Assembly (NCBI GenBank): GCA_051744845.1
Contig: JBNJDJ010000015.1
Location: 1-38,615, forward strand
Length of the DNA: 38,615 bases
Direction of reading: 5' to 3'
Source: JBNJDJ01 sp051744845
Lineage (GTDB): Bacteria > Bacillota > Clostridia > Peptostreptococcales > Acidaminobacteraceae
Made by a program: the position numbers and the translations under genes. The notes below the pieces were generated by a model, which ran no database searches, was not told where the DNA came from, and saw only the letters and a program-made list of their open reading frames with translations. This document shows positions 1 through 7,554 of this stretch, piece by piece; position 1 is the stretch's first letter; every line of letters starts with the position of its first letter.

Positions 1-1
1 T

Positions 2-1030
2 TTAAATGAAAAATTTATGTCACTTTTAGAATTTATAAATAAAGTAAAAGATTTTGAAAAATTAACAGTAAATAAAATTTTAAAGCAAAGTTTCAGATTT
101 ATTTTCAAATTAGTAGATAAGTCTGATTATGGATCAGTTTATAAATATACTGAAAATAGTATTGTATATTTAGATACAATTGGCCATGATTTAAATAGAC
201 TTCAAAATATAGATATTGCAAGAGATGAATTTGATAATTACAATACTGTAAAACCTAATATAATAAATAATATTTTAAAAACAGCAGAAGATAATTATTC
301 TGATGAAATTAAAAATGCTAGTAAAAAAATTTCTCAAACTTTAAATTTTTCAATCAATAGCAAAGATAAATTAATTGCGAGTATTTCATTAGATATAAAA
401 AAAGGTTCAGATAAAGAATTCAATGAAAATGATGTTAAAATTGTTGAATCTATATCTAGGTTGTTAAATATTATTATTTCGTTAATGACAGATAAACGAA
501 AAGAAAATAATTTTGTAAATAGAATTCTTTTTTCATTTATAAGTTTGATAAAAATTCATAATGAAAATTTGTATAAACACTCGATGAATGTTGGAAAACT
601 TTCTAAAAAATTTGCAAAACACTTACAATTGACTGAAGATTTAATTGATGAAGCATATTATTCAGGAATTTTACATGATATTGGATATATATTACAAGAA
701 GGTAATGACATTAAAGAGTATTTAGAAGACGATGAAGAACATATTTATAATGCTTATGAAGTTTTAAAAGACCTTGAGAATTTAGAAGGTATAGCAAAAA
801 TTGTTTATTGTCATCATGAAAAATATGATGGTTCTGGTTATCCGGAAGGAATCAAAGGTAGTCAAATACCAGTGGTTTCTCAAATCTTAGCTTTAGTAAA
901 TTTCTATGAACAAGAAAAAAATATTTTAAAAAAAGATGATAAAGAAATAAAAAAAGAATTAAATAACCAAAGAAATGTAGCATTTGATTCTAGTTTAATA
1001 GATGAATTTTTAAAGATGGTGGAATTATGA
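2..1030 (+). CDS. GAF/HD-GYP domain protein, degenerate, 5' end outside the window
   Basis: Probably a cytoplasmic signalling protein of the HD-GYP (cyclic-di-GMP phosphodiesterase) superfamily. A GAF-like domain fills the N-terminal half and an HD-GYP domain the C-terminal half. An ATG exists at 17 but has no ribosome site. The frame is open to base 2, and those upstream codons (LNEKF) align without gaps with the matching stretch of the next gene, so I take the gene as running in from upstream. The HD pair (LHDIGY), a later His (EEHIY) and HHEKYDGSGYPEG are present. The Lys of HDxxK is Tyr, the Asp of the usual VVDAWDAM segment is Asn (ALVNFY), and the following conserved Arg/Pro stretch is lost. 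It may bind ligand without turning it over. Its stop overlaps the next start (ATGA). Confidence 0.8.
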   Translation, partial: LNEKFMSLLEFINKVKDFEKLTVNKILKQSFRFIFKLVDKSDYGSVYKYTENSIVYLDTIGHDLNRLQNIDIARDEFDNYNTVKPNIINNILKTAEDNYSDEIKNASKKISQTLNFSINSKDKLIASISLDIKKGSDKEFNENDVKIVESISRLLNIIISLMTDKRKENNFVNRILFSFISLIKIHNENLYKHSMNVGKLSKKFAKHLQLTEDLIDEAYYSGILHDIGYILQEGNDIKEYLEDDEEHIYNAYEVLKDLENLEGIAKIVYCHHEKYDGSGYPEGIKGSQIPVVSQILALVNFYEQEKNILKKDDKEIKKELNNQRNVAFDSSLIDEFLKMVEL

Positions 1031-2808
1031 TTTTGACTAATAAAAAATATCTAGTTATATATAATTTAATAATTATTTCACTTTTTGTTATAAATAAAGT
1101 ATTTTCTCTTATTTCTTTTAATTTTTTGTTTATTATATTTTTTGTTATTACATCTATTGCATTAATTTTAGTATTAAAAAATAAAGTTAATGAATTAGAC
1201 AATAAAAAAGAATTAATTAATAAAAATATTGAAATGTTATTAGAAGAAAATAAAGATAAATTGAAAAAGTTAAAAAATTATAATGAATTTGTTAAAGAAA
1301 CAGAAGAAATTTATAAAAAATATGATAAATTAGATAATTTATTTTATCAAATATTAAATAATTCCAATCAATTAATTTTTGTTAAAAATTCTAATTTAGA
1401 ATTCGAATATGTCAATAAAAAATTCTTAGATTATTTTAATATTGAATCACAAAATATTATAGGAAAAGATAATAAATATTTAATTAATAAATTTAAAGAT
1501 AAATTAGATTATTCAATTGAGGATGATCAAGCTTTATTAAATAAGTCTAAAAAAATTGTAAAAAAAATAGTTAGTTTTGAAGATTTTTTTGGAAAAAAAA
1601 GATATTTTGAACAAGAAAAGATTTTAATAAATTATAAATCCCAAAAGAAGATTTTAGGTTATGCAACTGATATAACTAGAAGAGTAGAAAATAAGAAAAA
1701 ATATGAAAAACATATAGAAAAATTAGAACAAAGTATTTTAGAAAAAAATGAATTAAACGTTAAATTAAATAAATTAATTGATCTTTTTATAGAAATACAT
1801 ATTTCTAATTATCAAAATATTAATGATTTATTAATAAAAGTTTTTGATTTATCTTATAGATTAATCAAAGAATCTGATTGTGGAGTTTTATATATTTATA
1901 AAAATGGAAAATTTAAATTTTTAAAAGTTTATGGATATAATAAAGAAAAGCTAAATAATTTAGAAATTAATGAAGATAAGTTTTTAGATTATTTTAATCC
2001 TTTGATAGTTAAATCAAATTTAAAAAAAGATAAAAAACATTTCAAAGTTAAAGATGATAAGATTAAAGAATCTATGAGAATACCTATTAAAGATAAAAAT
2101 GAGTTTTTAGGAGGTATTTCTCTAGATATTAATAAAGGATCTGAAAGTAGCTTTGATAAAGAATCAAGATATCTAATGGGGATTTTAGATAAATTATTGT
2201 TTATCATTGTTTCAATATTTAATTCTAAAATAAAAGAAACAAAATATCAAAGAAATATTATAAAAGGACTATTAAATATTTTAGTAATTCACGATGAATA
2301 TACTAATGATCATTCAGAGAATGTTGCTAACCTAGCAAAAAAATTAGCTAAAAGATTGAAATTATCAGAAGAACAAGTAAATAAAGCATATTGGGCAGGA
2401 ATTACTCATGATATAGGAAAAATTGAAGTTCCTTCAGGAATTTTAAATAAAGTATCTAGATTAACAGATGATGAATACGAAAAAATAAAAAAACATCCAT
2501 TTTATGGATATAAAGCACTATCAAATGTTAAAGGACTTTCGGATATTTCAAAATATGTTTTGTATCATCATGAAAGATTAGATGGTAAAGGTTATCCTGA
2601 AGGGTTAACAAAAAAAGATATACCATATATTTCTAAGATTTTATCTGTAGTAGATGCATGGGATGCAATGACATCTGAGAGATCTTATAGAAAGCCTTTA
2701 GATAAAAAAATTGCTAAAAAAGAATTAATAAATAATTCAGGAAAACAATTTGATACATTTATAGTAGATACATTTATAGAGATGTTAAAAGAAGGTGATA
2801 AATTATAA
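1027..2808 (+). CDS. Membrane-anchored PAS-GAF-HD-GYP phosphodiesterase
   Basis: Predicted cyclic-di-GMP (or related dinucleotide) phosphodiesterase of 593 residues. Two N-terminal membrane helices (about 8-50) are followed by a coiled coil, a PAS domain (about 105-220), a GAF domain (about 255-400) and a C-terminal HD-GYP domain (about 415-590). The HD-GYP signature is complete: DHSENV, THDIGK, KKHPFYGY, YHHERLDGKGYPEG and VVDAWDAMTSERSYR, so it should be catalytically competent, unlike its upstream tandem paralogue. ATGA overlap with the gene before and a one-base overlap (TAATG) with the sigma-54 activator behind suggest one transcript and translational coupling. The sensed signal and exact substrate are not visible from sequence. 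Confidence 0.88.
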   Translation: MILTNKKYLVIYNLIIISLFVINKVFSLISFNFLFIIFFVITSIALILVLKNKVNELDNKKELINKNIEMLLEENKDKLKKLKNYNEFVKETEEIYKKYDKLDNLFYQILNNSNQLIFVKNSNLEFEYVNKKFLDYFNIESQNIIGKDNKYLINKFKDKLDYSIEDDQALLNKSKKIVKKIVSFEDFFGKKRYFEQEKILINYKSQKKILGYATDITRRVENKKKYEKHIEKLEQSILEKNELNVKLNKLIDLFIEIHISNYQNINDLLIKVFDLSYRLIKESDCGVLYIYKNGKFKFLKVYGYNKEKLNNLEINEDKFLDYFNPLIVKSNLKKDKKHFKVKDDKIKESMRIPIKDKNEFLGGISLDINKGSESSFDKESRYLMGILDKLLFIIVSIFNSKIKETKYQRNIIKGLLNILVIHDEYTNDHSENVANLAKKLAKRLKLSEEQVNKAYWAGITHDIGKIEVPSGILNKVSRLTDDEYEKIKKHPFYGYKALSNVKGLSDISKYVLYHHERLDGKGYPEGLTKKDIPYISKILSVVDAWDAMTSERSYRKPLDKKIAKKELINNSGKQFDTFIVDTFIEMLKEGDKL

Positions 2809-4202
2809 TGGATAAATTAATTAATCAAAGGATGAAAAATATTTTGCGGTATGTAAATGAAGGGATTCATATAGTTAATAGTGAAGGTAAGACAATTTAT
2901 TATAATAAAGCTATGGAAAAAATAGAAGGTATTAATAGAAAAAAAGTATTAAATAAACACGTATTAGATATATATCCAAATTGGAAAAAAGAAAATTCAA
3001 CTCTTTTGACAGTTTTAAAATATGGAAATGAAATAGTAAAAAAGAAGCAAAGTTATATAAATTTAAAAGGTGAAAAAATTAATACTATTAATACTACATT
3101 ACCTCTTTATGAAAATGAAAAAGTAGTTGGAGCAATAGAGATTGCTTCTAACTATACAGAAGTTTCAAATATGTCTAATCAGATTATTGATCTTCAAAAA
3201 AAATTAGTAGATGGTGCTAAAGATGACGATTTTAATCATCAGTATTATACATTTGATGATATTATAGGTAGAGATAAAAACTTTTTAAAAGCATTAAAAT
3301 ATGCTAAAAAAGCATCTCAAAAATCTTCTAGCGTTTTAATATATGGTGAAACTGGAACTGGAAAAGAATTATTTGCTCAGTCTATTCATAGTGCAAGTGA
3401 CAGAAAAAATAAACCTTTTATTGCTCAAAATTGCGCTGCTATACCAAATTCTTTATTAGAAAGTTTATTGTTTGGAACTAAAAAAGGTTCTTTTACAGAT
3501 GCTAAAGATAGACAAGGACTATTTGAACAAGCTGATGGTGGTACGCTTTTTTTAGATGAGATAAATTCGATGAGTAAAGAATTGCAAGCTAAGCTTTTAA
3601 GAGTTTTACAAGAAAAATATATTAGAAGGATAGGTGGTCAAAAAGATATTCCAATTGACGTTAGAATAATTGCAGCTACAAATACTAAACCAAATGAGTT
3701 ATTAGAAAATAATACCTTGCGTAAAGATTTATATTATAGAATAAATGTAGTAGGTATTTATCTTCCACCATTAAGAGAAAGAAAAACTGATATTGATGTA
3801 TTAGTAAATCATTTTATTGATGAATTTAATGAAAAGTTTTCTAAAGATATATGGATGATTAGTGAAGAAGTTAAAAGGCTTTTTAAAAATCATAAATGGG
3901 ATGGTAATATAAGAGAATTAGAAAATGTTATTGAGTCATCAATGAATTTTGTTGATTTTGATCATGTAATACGAAAAGAACATTTACCGCCACACTTTTT
4001 AGATAAATGTCGATCTAATAAAAAGCAAGAATCAATATTAATTGATGAAATTGGGAAATTACCAGATTTTTTAGATGGATTAGAAAAAAAGATAATAAAA
4101 AAACAATATAAAAAGAATAATGAAAATACAACTCAGACTGCAAAAGATTTAGGAGTTTCAAGACAATCTTTACAATATAAGTTAAATAAATATGACTTAT
4201 AG
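2808..4202 (+). CDS. Sigma-54-dependent activator (PAS, AAA+, Fis-type HTH)
   Basis: Enhancer-binding protein of 464 residues that would remodel sigma-54 RNA polymerase. An N-terminal PAS sensor (about 8-120) precedes the AAA+ core: Walker A GETGTGKE (180-187), Walker B around GGTLFLDEI, then the arginine-finger region and RELENVIE. A Fis-type helix-turn-helix closes the protein (TAKDLGVSRQSLQYKLNKY). The sigma-54 contact loop reads GSFTDA (227-232) instead of GAFTGA; the central Phe-Thr is kept. Overall it resembles RocR-type activators of arginine/ornithine catabolism. It ends about 100 bases before a -24/-12 promoter that drives the ornithine operon, so that operon is its likely target. 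The effector, perhaps ornithine or a related amino acid bound by PAS, is inferred. Confidence 0.92.
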   Translation: MDKLINQRMKNILRYVNEGIHIVNSEGKTIYYNKAMEKIEGINRKKVLNKHVLDIYPNWKKENSTLLTVLKYGNEIVKKKQSYINLKGEKINTINTTLPLYENEKVVGAIEIASNYTEVSNMSNQIIDLQKKLVDGAKDDDFNHQYYTFDDIIGRDKNFLKALKYAKKASQKSSSVLIYGETGTGKELFAQSIHSASDRKNKPFIAQNCAAIPNSLLESLLFGTKKGSFTDAKDRQGLFEQADGGTLFLDEINSMSKELQAKLLRVLQEKYIRRIGGQKDIPIDVRIIAATNTKPNELLENNTLRKDLYYRINVVGIYLPPLRERKTDIDVLVNHFIDEFNEKFSKDIWMISEEVKRLFKNHKWDGNIRELENVIESSMNFVDFDHVIRKEHLPPHFLDKCRSNKKQESILIDEIGKLPDFLDGLEKKIIKKQYKKNNENTTQTAKDLGVSRQSLQYKLNKYDL

Positions 4203-4203
4203 C

Positions 4204-4239
4204 GCAAAATTTTTTTCTTGTTCGTGAAAAATATTTTGC
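4204..4239. repeat. Long palindrome, candidate activator-binding site
   Basis: Two 14-base arms (4204-4217 and 4226-4239) pair with one mismatch around an 8-base spacer. The centre lies about 90 bases upstream of the -24 element at 4310, a normal distance for a sigma-54 enhancer site. It begins directly after the activator gene's stop codon, so it could alternatively act as an RNA hairpin at the transcript end. Confidence 0.45.
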
Positions 4240-4242
4240 TTG

Positions 4243-4288
4243 AAAACGTTTATTTAGGGATATATGTCCTTAAATAGGCGTTTTTTTT
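4243..4288 (+). terminator. Rho-independent terminator after the sigma-54 activator gene
   Basis: A stem of about 16 pairs (AACG at 4245-4248 with CGTT at 4279-4282, plus a 12-pair inner stem containing some G.U pairs) with loop TATATG runs into eight T residues at 4281-4288. It separates the signalling operon from the ornithine operon. Confidence 0.85.
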
Positions 4289-4307
4289 GTATTTTTAGTA
4301 AATTTTT

Positions 4308-4325
4308 TTGGAATGGATTATGCAT
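4308..4325 (+). promoter_or_regulatory. Sigma-54 (-24/-12) promoter of the ornithine operon
   Basis: TTGG (GG at 4310-4311) and TGCA (GC at 4322-4323) are separated by exactly 10 bases between GG and GC, the diagnostic sigma-54 spacing. Transcription should start near 4335, about 60 bases before the ord start. No sigma-70 type promoter is evident in this gap. The neighbouring activator gene makes the assignment coherent. Confidence 0.85.
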
Positions 4326-4393
4326 TATATATAAGTGACTAAAAAACTTAAATAAATTAATTGAAAATTTAGATAATGAAAGGGGAAAAATTT

Positions 4394-5440
4394 ATGAAAG
4401 AAAATGTAAAAGTTGCGATTTGGGGTTTCGGAGCAATGGGCAGTGGTATGGCTAAGATGCTTGTTGAGAAAAAAGGTGTTGAAATTGTTGCAGTATGTGA
4501 CCGTCACGATACAAGAGTAGATAAAGATATGTATGAGGTATTAGGTGTTGATAGAGATGGAAGAGATCCGGTAATTATTAAACCTAATGTTGAAGAAGTA
4601 ATTACAGAAGGCTGTGCAGATGTATGCTTAACAGCTACAGACTCATTTACAAAAGCTGCATTTCCAAGATTAAAATATGTATTAGAACAAAAAATTAATG
4701 TTATATCAACTGCTGAAGAAATGGCTTATCCACAAGCTCAATCACCTGAAGAGGCTAAAAAATTAGATGAAATTGCTAAAGAAAATGGAGTTTCAATTTT
4801 AGGTACAGGAATTAATCCAGGTTTAATTATGGATTTATTAGTTGTAGTTTTAACTGGGTGTATGACAGATGTTAAAGAAATTGAAGCTGAAAGAGTTAAT
4901 TCACTTTCTCCATTTGGACCAGCAGTTATGGAAGAACAAGGTGTTGGTATTACACAAAATGAATTTAATAAAGGTGTAAAGGATGGTTCTTTAGCAGGAC
5001 ACGTAGGATTCCACGAATCAATTACAATGATTGCTGATGCAATTGGATGGCCAGTAGAAAAAATTGAACAACAAATGAAACCAATTGTTACAGATGAAGA
5101 TAGAAAATCTAAATATGGATTTGCTAAAGCAGGAAATGTTGCTGGTGTAAATATGACTGGACAAGGTTATGTTAATGGTGAGAAACTTATTAATATGAAA
5201 CATCCTCAACAAATTGAACCAGAACAAGTTGGAGTTCATACTGGAGATTATATTAAAATTAAAGGTACTCCAGAAGTTAATATGTCAATTAAGCCTGAAG
5301 TTGAAGGTGGTTTAGGTACTATTGCTATGTGTGTAAATATGATTCCTCAAATTATTAATGCTAATCCTGGTTTAAAAACTATGTTAGATTTACCAGTTCC
5401 TAGAGCATTAATGGGAGATGTAAGAGATAGAATTAAGTAA
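4394..5440 (+). CDS. ord: 2,4-diaminopentanoate dehydrogenase
   Basis: NAD(P)-dependent enzyme that oxidatively deaminates (2R,4S)-2,4-diaminopentanoate to 2-amino-4-oxopentanoate in oxidative ornithine fermentation. The protein (348 residues) opens with a Rossmann fingerprint, VAIWGFGAMGSGMAKML, and resembles the dihydrodipicolinate-reductase-like family throughout. I chose the ATG at 4394 because GAAAGGGG lies 8 bases upstream; an ATG at 4376 in the same frame overlaps that ribosome site. It is the first gene of a seven-gene operon whose order (ord-ortA-ortB-oraS-oraE-GlmL-like-orr) matches known ornithine fermenters, and it follows a sigma-54 promoter. The assignment rests on family similarity plus operon context. 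Confidence 0.94.
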   Translation: MKENVKVAIWGFGAMGSGMAKMLVEKKGVEIVAVCDRHDTRVDKDMYEVLGVDRDGRDPVIIKPNVEEVITEGCADVCLTATDSFTKAAFPRLKYVLEQKINVISTAEEMAYPQAQSPEEAKKLDEIAKENGVSILGTGINPGLIMDLLVVVLTGCMTDVKEIEAERVNSLSPFGPAVMEEQGVGITQNEFNKGVKDGSLAGHVGFHESITMIADAIGWPVEKIEQQMKPIVTDEDRKSKYGFAKAGNVAGVNMTGQGYVNGEKLINMKHPQQIEPEQVGVHTGDYIKIKGTPEVNMSIKPEVEGGLGTIAMCVNMIPQIINANPGLKTMLDLPVPRALMGDVRDRIK

Positions 5441-5455
5441 AAGAAAGGAGATAAT

Positions 5456-5767
5456 ATGGAAATAAAGAAAGGTGACTGGGTAAAAGTTTATTCAGTTGTT
5501 TTATCGCCAGATAAAAGAGCTCCTCAAGTACCTGATGATACTAAAAAGGTGCCTTTAGAAATGTGGGTAAAAGGTTATGCAATGTCTGATGCTAAATTAG
5601 GAGATACTATTAAAGTTAAAACTATGACAGATCGTGTAGTTGAAGGTGAAATAGTAGAAGTAAATCCTACTTATAAACATTCATATGGAGAATTTGTTCC
5701 AGAATTATTAGAAATCGGACAAGATTTAAGAAAAATTTTATTTGAAAAAGGTGATTCAAATGAGTAA
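5456..5767 (+). CDS. ortA: 2-amino-4-oxopentanoate thiolase, alpha subunit
   Basis: Small subunit (103 residues) of the PLP-dependent thiolase that splits 2-amino-4-oxopentanoate with CoA into acetyl-CoA and alanine. Recognised by its short basic N-terminus (MEIKKGDWVKVYSVVL), overall length, and position between ord and ortB. No catalytic motif of its own is visible, which fits a partner subunit. A strong AAAGAAAGGAG site precedes the ATG. Its last eight bases overlap the ortB start, so the two subunits are probably translated in a coupled way at similar levels. Confidence 0.92.
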   Translation: MEIKKGDWVKVYSVVLSPDKRAPQVPDDTKKVPLEMWVKGYAMSDAKLGDTIKVKTMTDRVVEGEIVEVNPTYKHSYGEFVPELLEIGQDLRKILFEKGDSNE

Positions 5768-7172
5768 TAGTTATGAAGCTGTTATGAATCGAAAAAATGA
5801 AATTATGAAAAAGGCAGTTGGAATTGATTATGAACAATTTGAAACAGATTCAATTGCTTTTGATTATGAAAAAATGATGAGAAAAGTAGGATATTCACTA
5901 GAAGATGTTATAGATATTCAAAATAGTAGTGGGGTTGGCAATACTAAAATTTACGAAATGAAAAATTTAACTAAATTAGCTAGAAAATATGCTGATGAAG
6001 GTAAAGGTGCAAGAATTTTTGTCAAAGATGAAGCTGCTAATCCATCAGGGAGTTATAAAGCTAGAAGAGCTGCAAACTCTGTATATCATGCAAAGAAAAA
6101 TGGATATAAAGGAGTTATTGCTGCAACTAGCGGGAATTATGGAGCGGCTGTAGCATCTCAAGCTGCTATGTTAGGACTAGATTGTATTATAGTCCAAGAA
6201 TGTTATGATTCTGAACATAAAGGACAACCAGAAATAATTGAAAAAGCTAGAAAATGTGAAGCATATGGTGCTGAGGTAGTACAGTTAACAGTAGGGCCTG
6301 AACTTTTCTATATCTTTTTACAGTTATTAGAAGAAACAGGATATTTTAATGCTTCATTATATACTCCATTTGGAATTGCTGGTGTTGAGTCTTTAGGATA
6401 TGAAATATCTATGCAAATGAGAGAAATGGAAGGTAAAGACCCAGAAGTAGTTATATGTACAAATGCTGGTGGAGGTAACTTAACTGGAACTGCAAGAGGA
6501 TTGAAAAAAGCTGGAGCAGATACTAAAGTATTAGGTGCTTCTGTAGATCTTAAAGGTCTTCATATGGCTAGTGATAAGCAATTTAATAAAAAATCATTTA
6601 CTACAGGCCACACTGGATTTGGGATACCATTTGCTACAGTACCTGATAGATCTGATGTTCCAAGATCAGCTGCAAGAGCATTAAGATATATGGAAAGATA
6701 TGTAACAGTGACTCAAGGTGAAGTTTTCTATATGACTGAAGCTATGGCTCAAATTGAAGGCTTTGAAAGAGGTCCAGCTGGTAATACATCTTTGGCTGCA
6801 GCATTTAGTATAGCTCAAGAAATGGATGAAGATGAGATTATTGTTGTTCAAGAAACTGAGTATACTGGAGCAGGTAAACATATTCAACCACAATTATCTT
6901 TTGCTAGAAAAAATGGTATAGATATTAAGTTTGGTGATCCTAAAGAACAAGTTCCTGGTGAAAATATAATTTTACCAGAAAATCCAGGTTTAATACAAGC
7001 TAGAGATCTTGATTTAAATAAGATTAAAAAATCATATCTTAAAAAGGCTGTAAAAGGTTACGACAAGATAAATAAAGAAGATTTTGATTATTTAATTAAA
7101 GAAACAAGAAGTAGTGAAAAGTTTGTAAAAGTTTATTTAGATGAATTAGATGTAGCTATTAAAGGAGAGTAA
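5760..7172 (+). CDS. ortB: 2-amino-4-oxopentanoate thiolase, beta subunit
   Basis: Catalytic PLP subunit of the thiolase (470 residues), with a fold-type II (threonine-synthase-like) PLP core. PSGSYKARRA carries the likely Schiff-base lysine, Lys100. SGNYGAAVAS and the glycine-rich CTNAGGGNLTGTARG are typical phosphate/cofactor-binding loops. The ATG at 5760 has AAAGGTG 7 bases upstream and overlaps ortA by eight bases; a TTG at 5742 in the same frame would sit inside ortA without its own ribosome site. Product acetyl-CoA feeds ATP formation and alanine can enter Stickland oxidation. PLP demand links it to pdxST further along the window. Confidence 0.95.
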   Translation: MSNSYEAVMNRKNEIMKKAVGIDYEQFETDSIAFDYEKMMRKVGYSLEDVIDIQNSSGVGNTKIYEMKNLTKLARKYADEGKGARIFVKDEAANPSGSYKARRAANSVYHAKKNGYKGVIAATSGNYGAAVASQAAMLGLDCIIVQECYDSEHKGQPEIIEKARKCEAYGAEVVQLTVGPELFYIFLQLLEETGYFNASLYTPFGIAGVESLGYEISMQMREMEGKDPEVVICTNAGGGNLTGTARGLKKAGADTKVLGASVDLKGLHMASDKQFNKKSFTTGHTGFGIPFATVPDRSDVPRSAARALRYMERYVTVTQGEVFYMTEAMAQIEGFERGPAGNTSLAAAFSIAQEMDEDEIIVVQETEYTGAGKHIQPQLSFARKNGIDIKFGDPKEQVPGENIILPENPGLIQARDLDLNKIKKSYLKKAVKGYDKINKEDFDYLIKETRSSEKFVKVYLDELDVAIKGE

Positions 7173-7173
7173 T

Positions 7174-7554
7174 ATGAAAAAATTATTAGATAGAGATGAT
7201 GACTTTTTAGTAAGAAGAAAGCATCTTAAAAATTTATCAGATAAAGAGTTAAAAGAAAAATTTTGGAAATTAGCTGGAGAAGTTGTTGATCCTATGGTAG
7301 ATTTAGCTAAAACTCATACATCAGCTTCTATTGAAAGATCAGTTCTTATAAGAATGGGTTTTTCTTCAATTGAAGCTAAACCACTTGTTGAAAAAGCAAT
7401 TGATAGAGGTTTAATTTCTAAAGGTGTAGGACATGTTGTTTATGTAGTTTCTAAAGAAAAAGATATGTCTATTAGAGATGCTGGATTAGAATTATTAGAT
7501 GATAAGCATTGGGAATTTGTTTTAGATTATTTCAATAAAAGAGGTGAAAAATAA
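7174..7554 (+). CDS. oraS: D-ornithine 4,5-aminomutase, small subunit
   Basis: Small subunit (126 residues) of the adenosylcobalamin- and PLP-dependent mutase that moves the terminal amino group of D-ornithine to C4, giving 2,4-diaminopentanoate. Recognised by its length, the N-terminal DDDFLVRRKHLKNLSDKELKEKFW region, the central THTSASIERSVLIRMGFSS stretch and its place immediately before oraE. AAAGGAGAG overlaps the end of ortB and sets the ATG one base after that gene's stop. It carries no cofactor motif, as expected: the small subunit associates with the PLP barrel of OraE. Confidence 0.95.
   Translation: MKKLLDRDDDFLVRRKHLKNLSDKELKEKFWKLAGEVVDPMVDLAKTHTSASIERSVLIRMGFSSIEAKPLVEKAIDRGLISKGVGHVVYVVSKEKDMSIRDAGLELLDDKHWEFVLDYFNKRGEK

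Noticed and set aside
17..19. ATG at 17 as the true start of the first gene
   Set aside because: There is no ribosome site, and in-frame upstream codons align gap-free with the paralogue; the gene most likely begins before the window.
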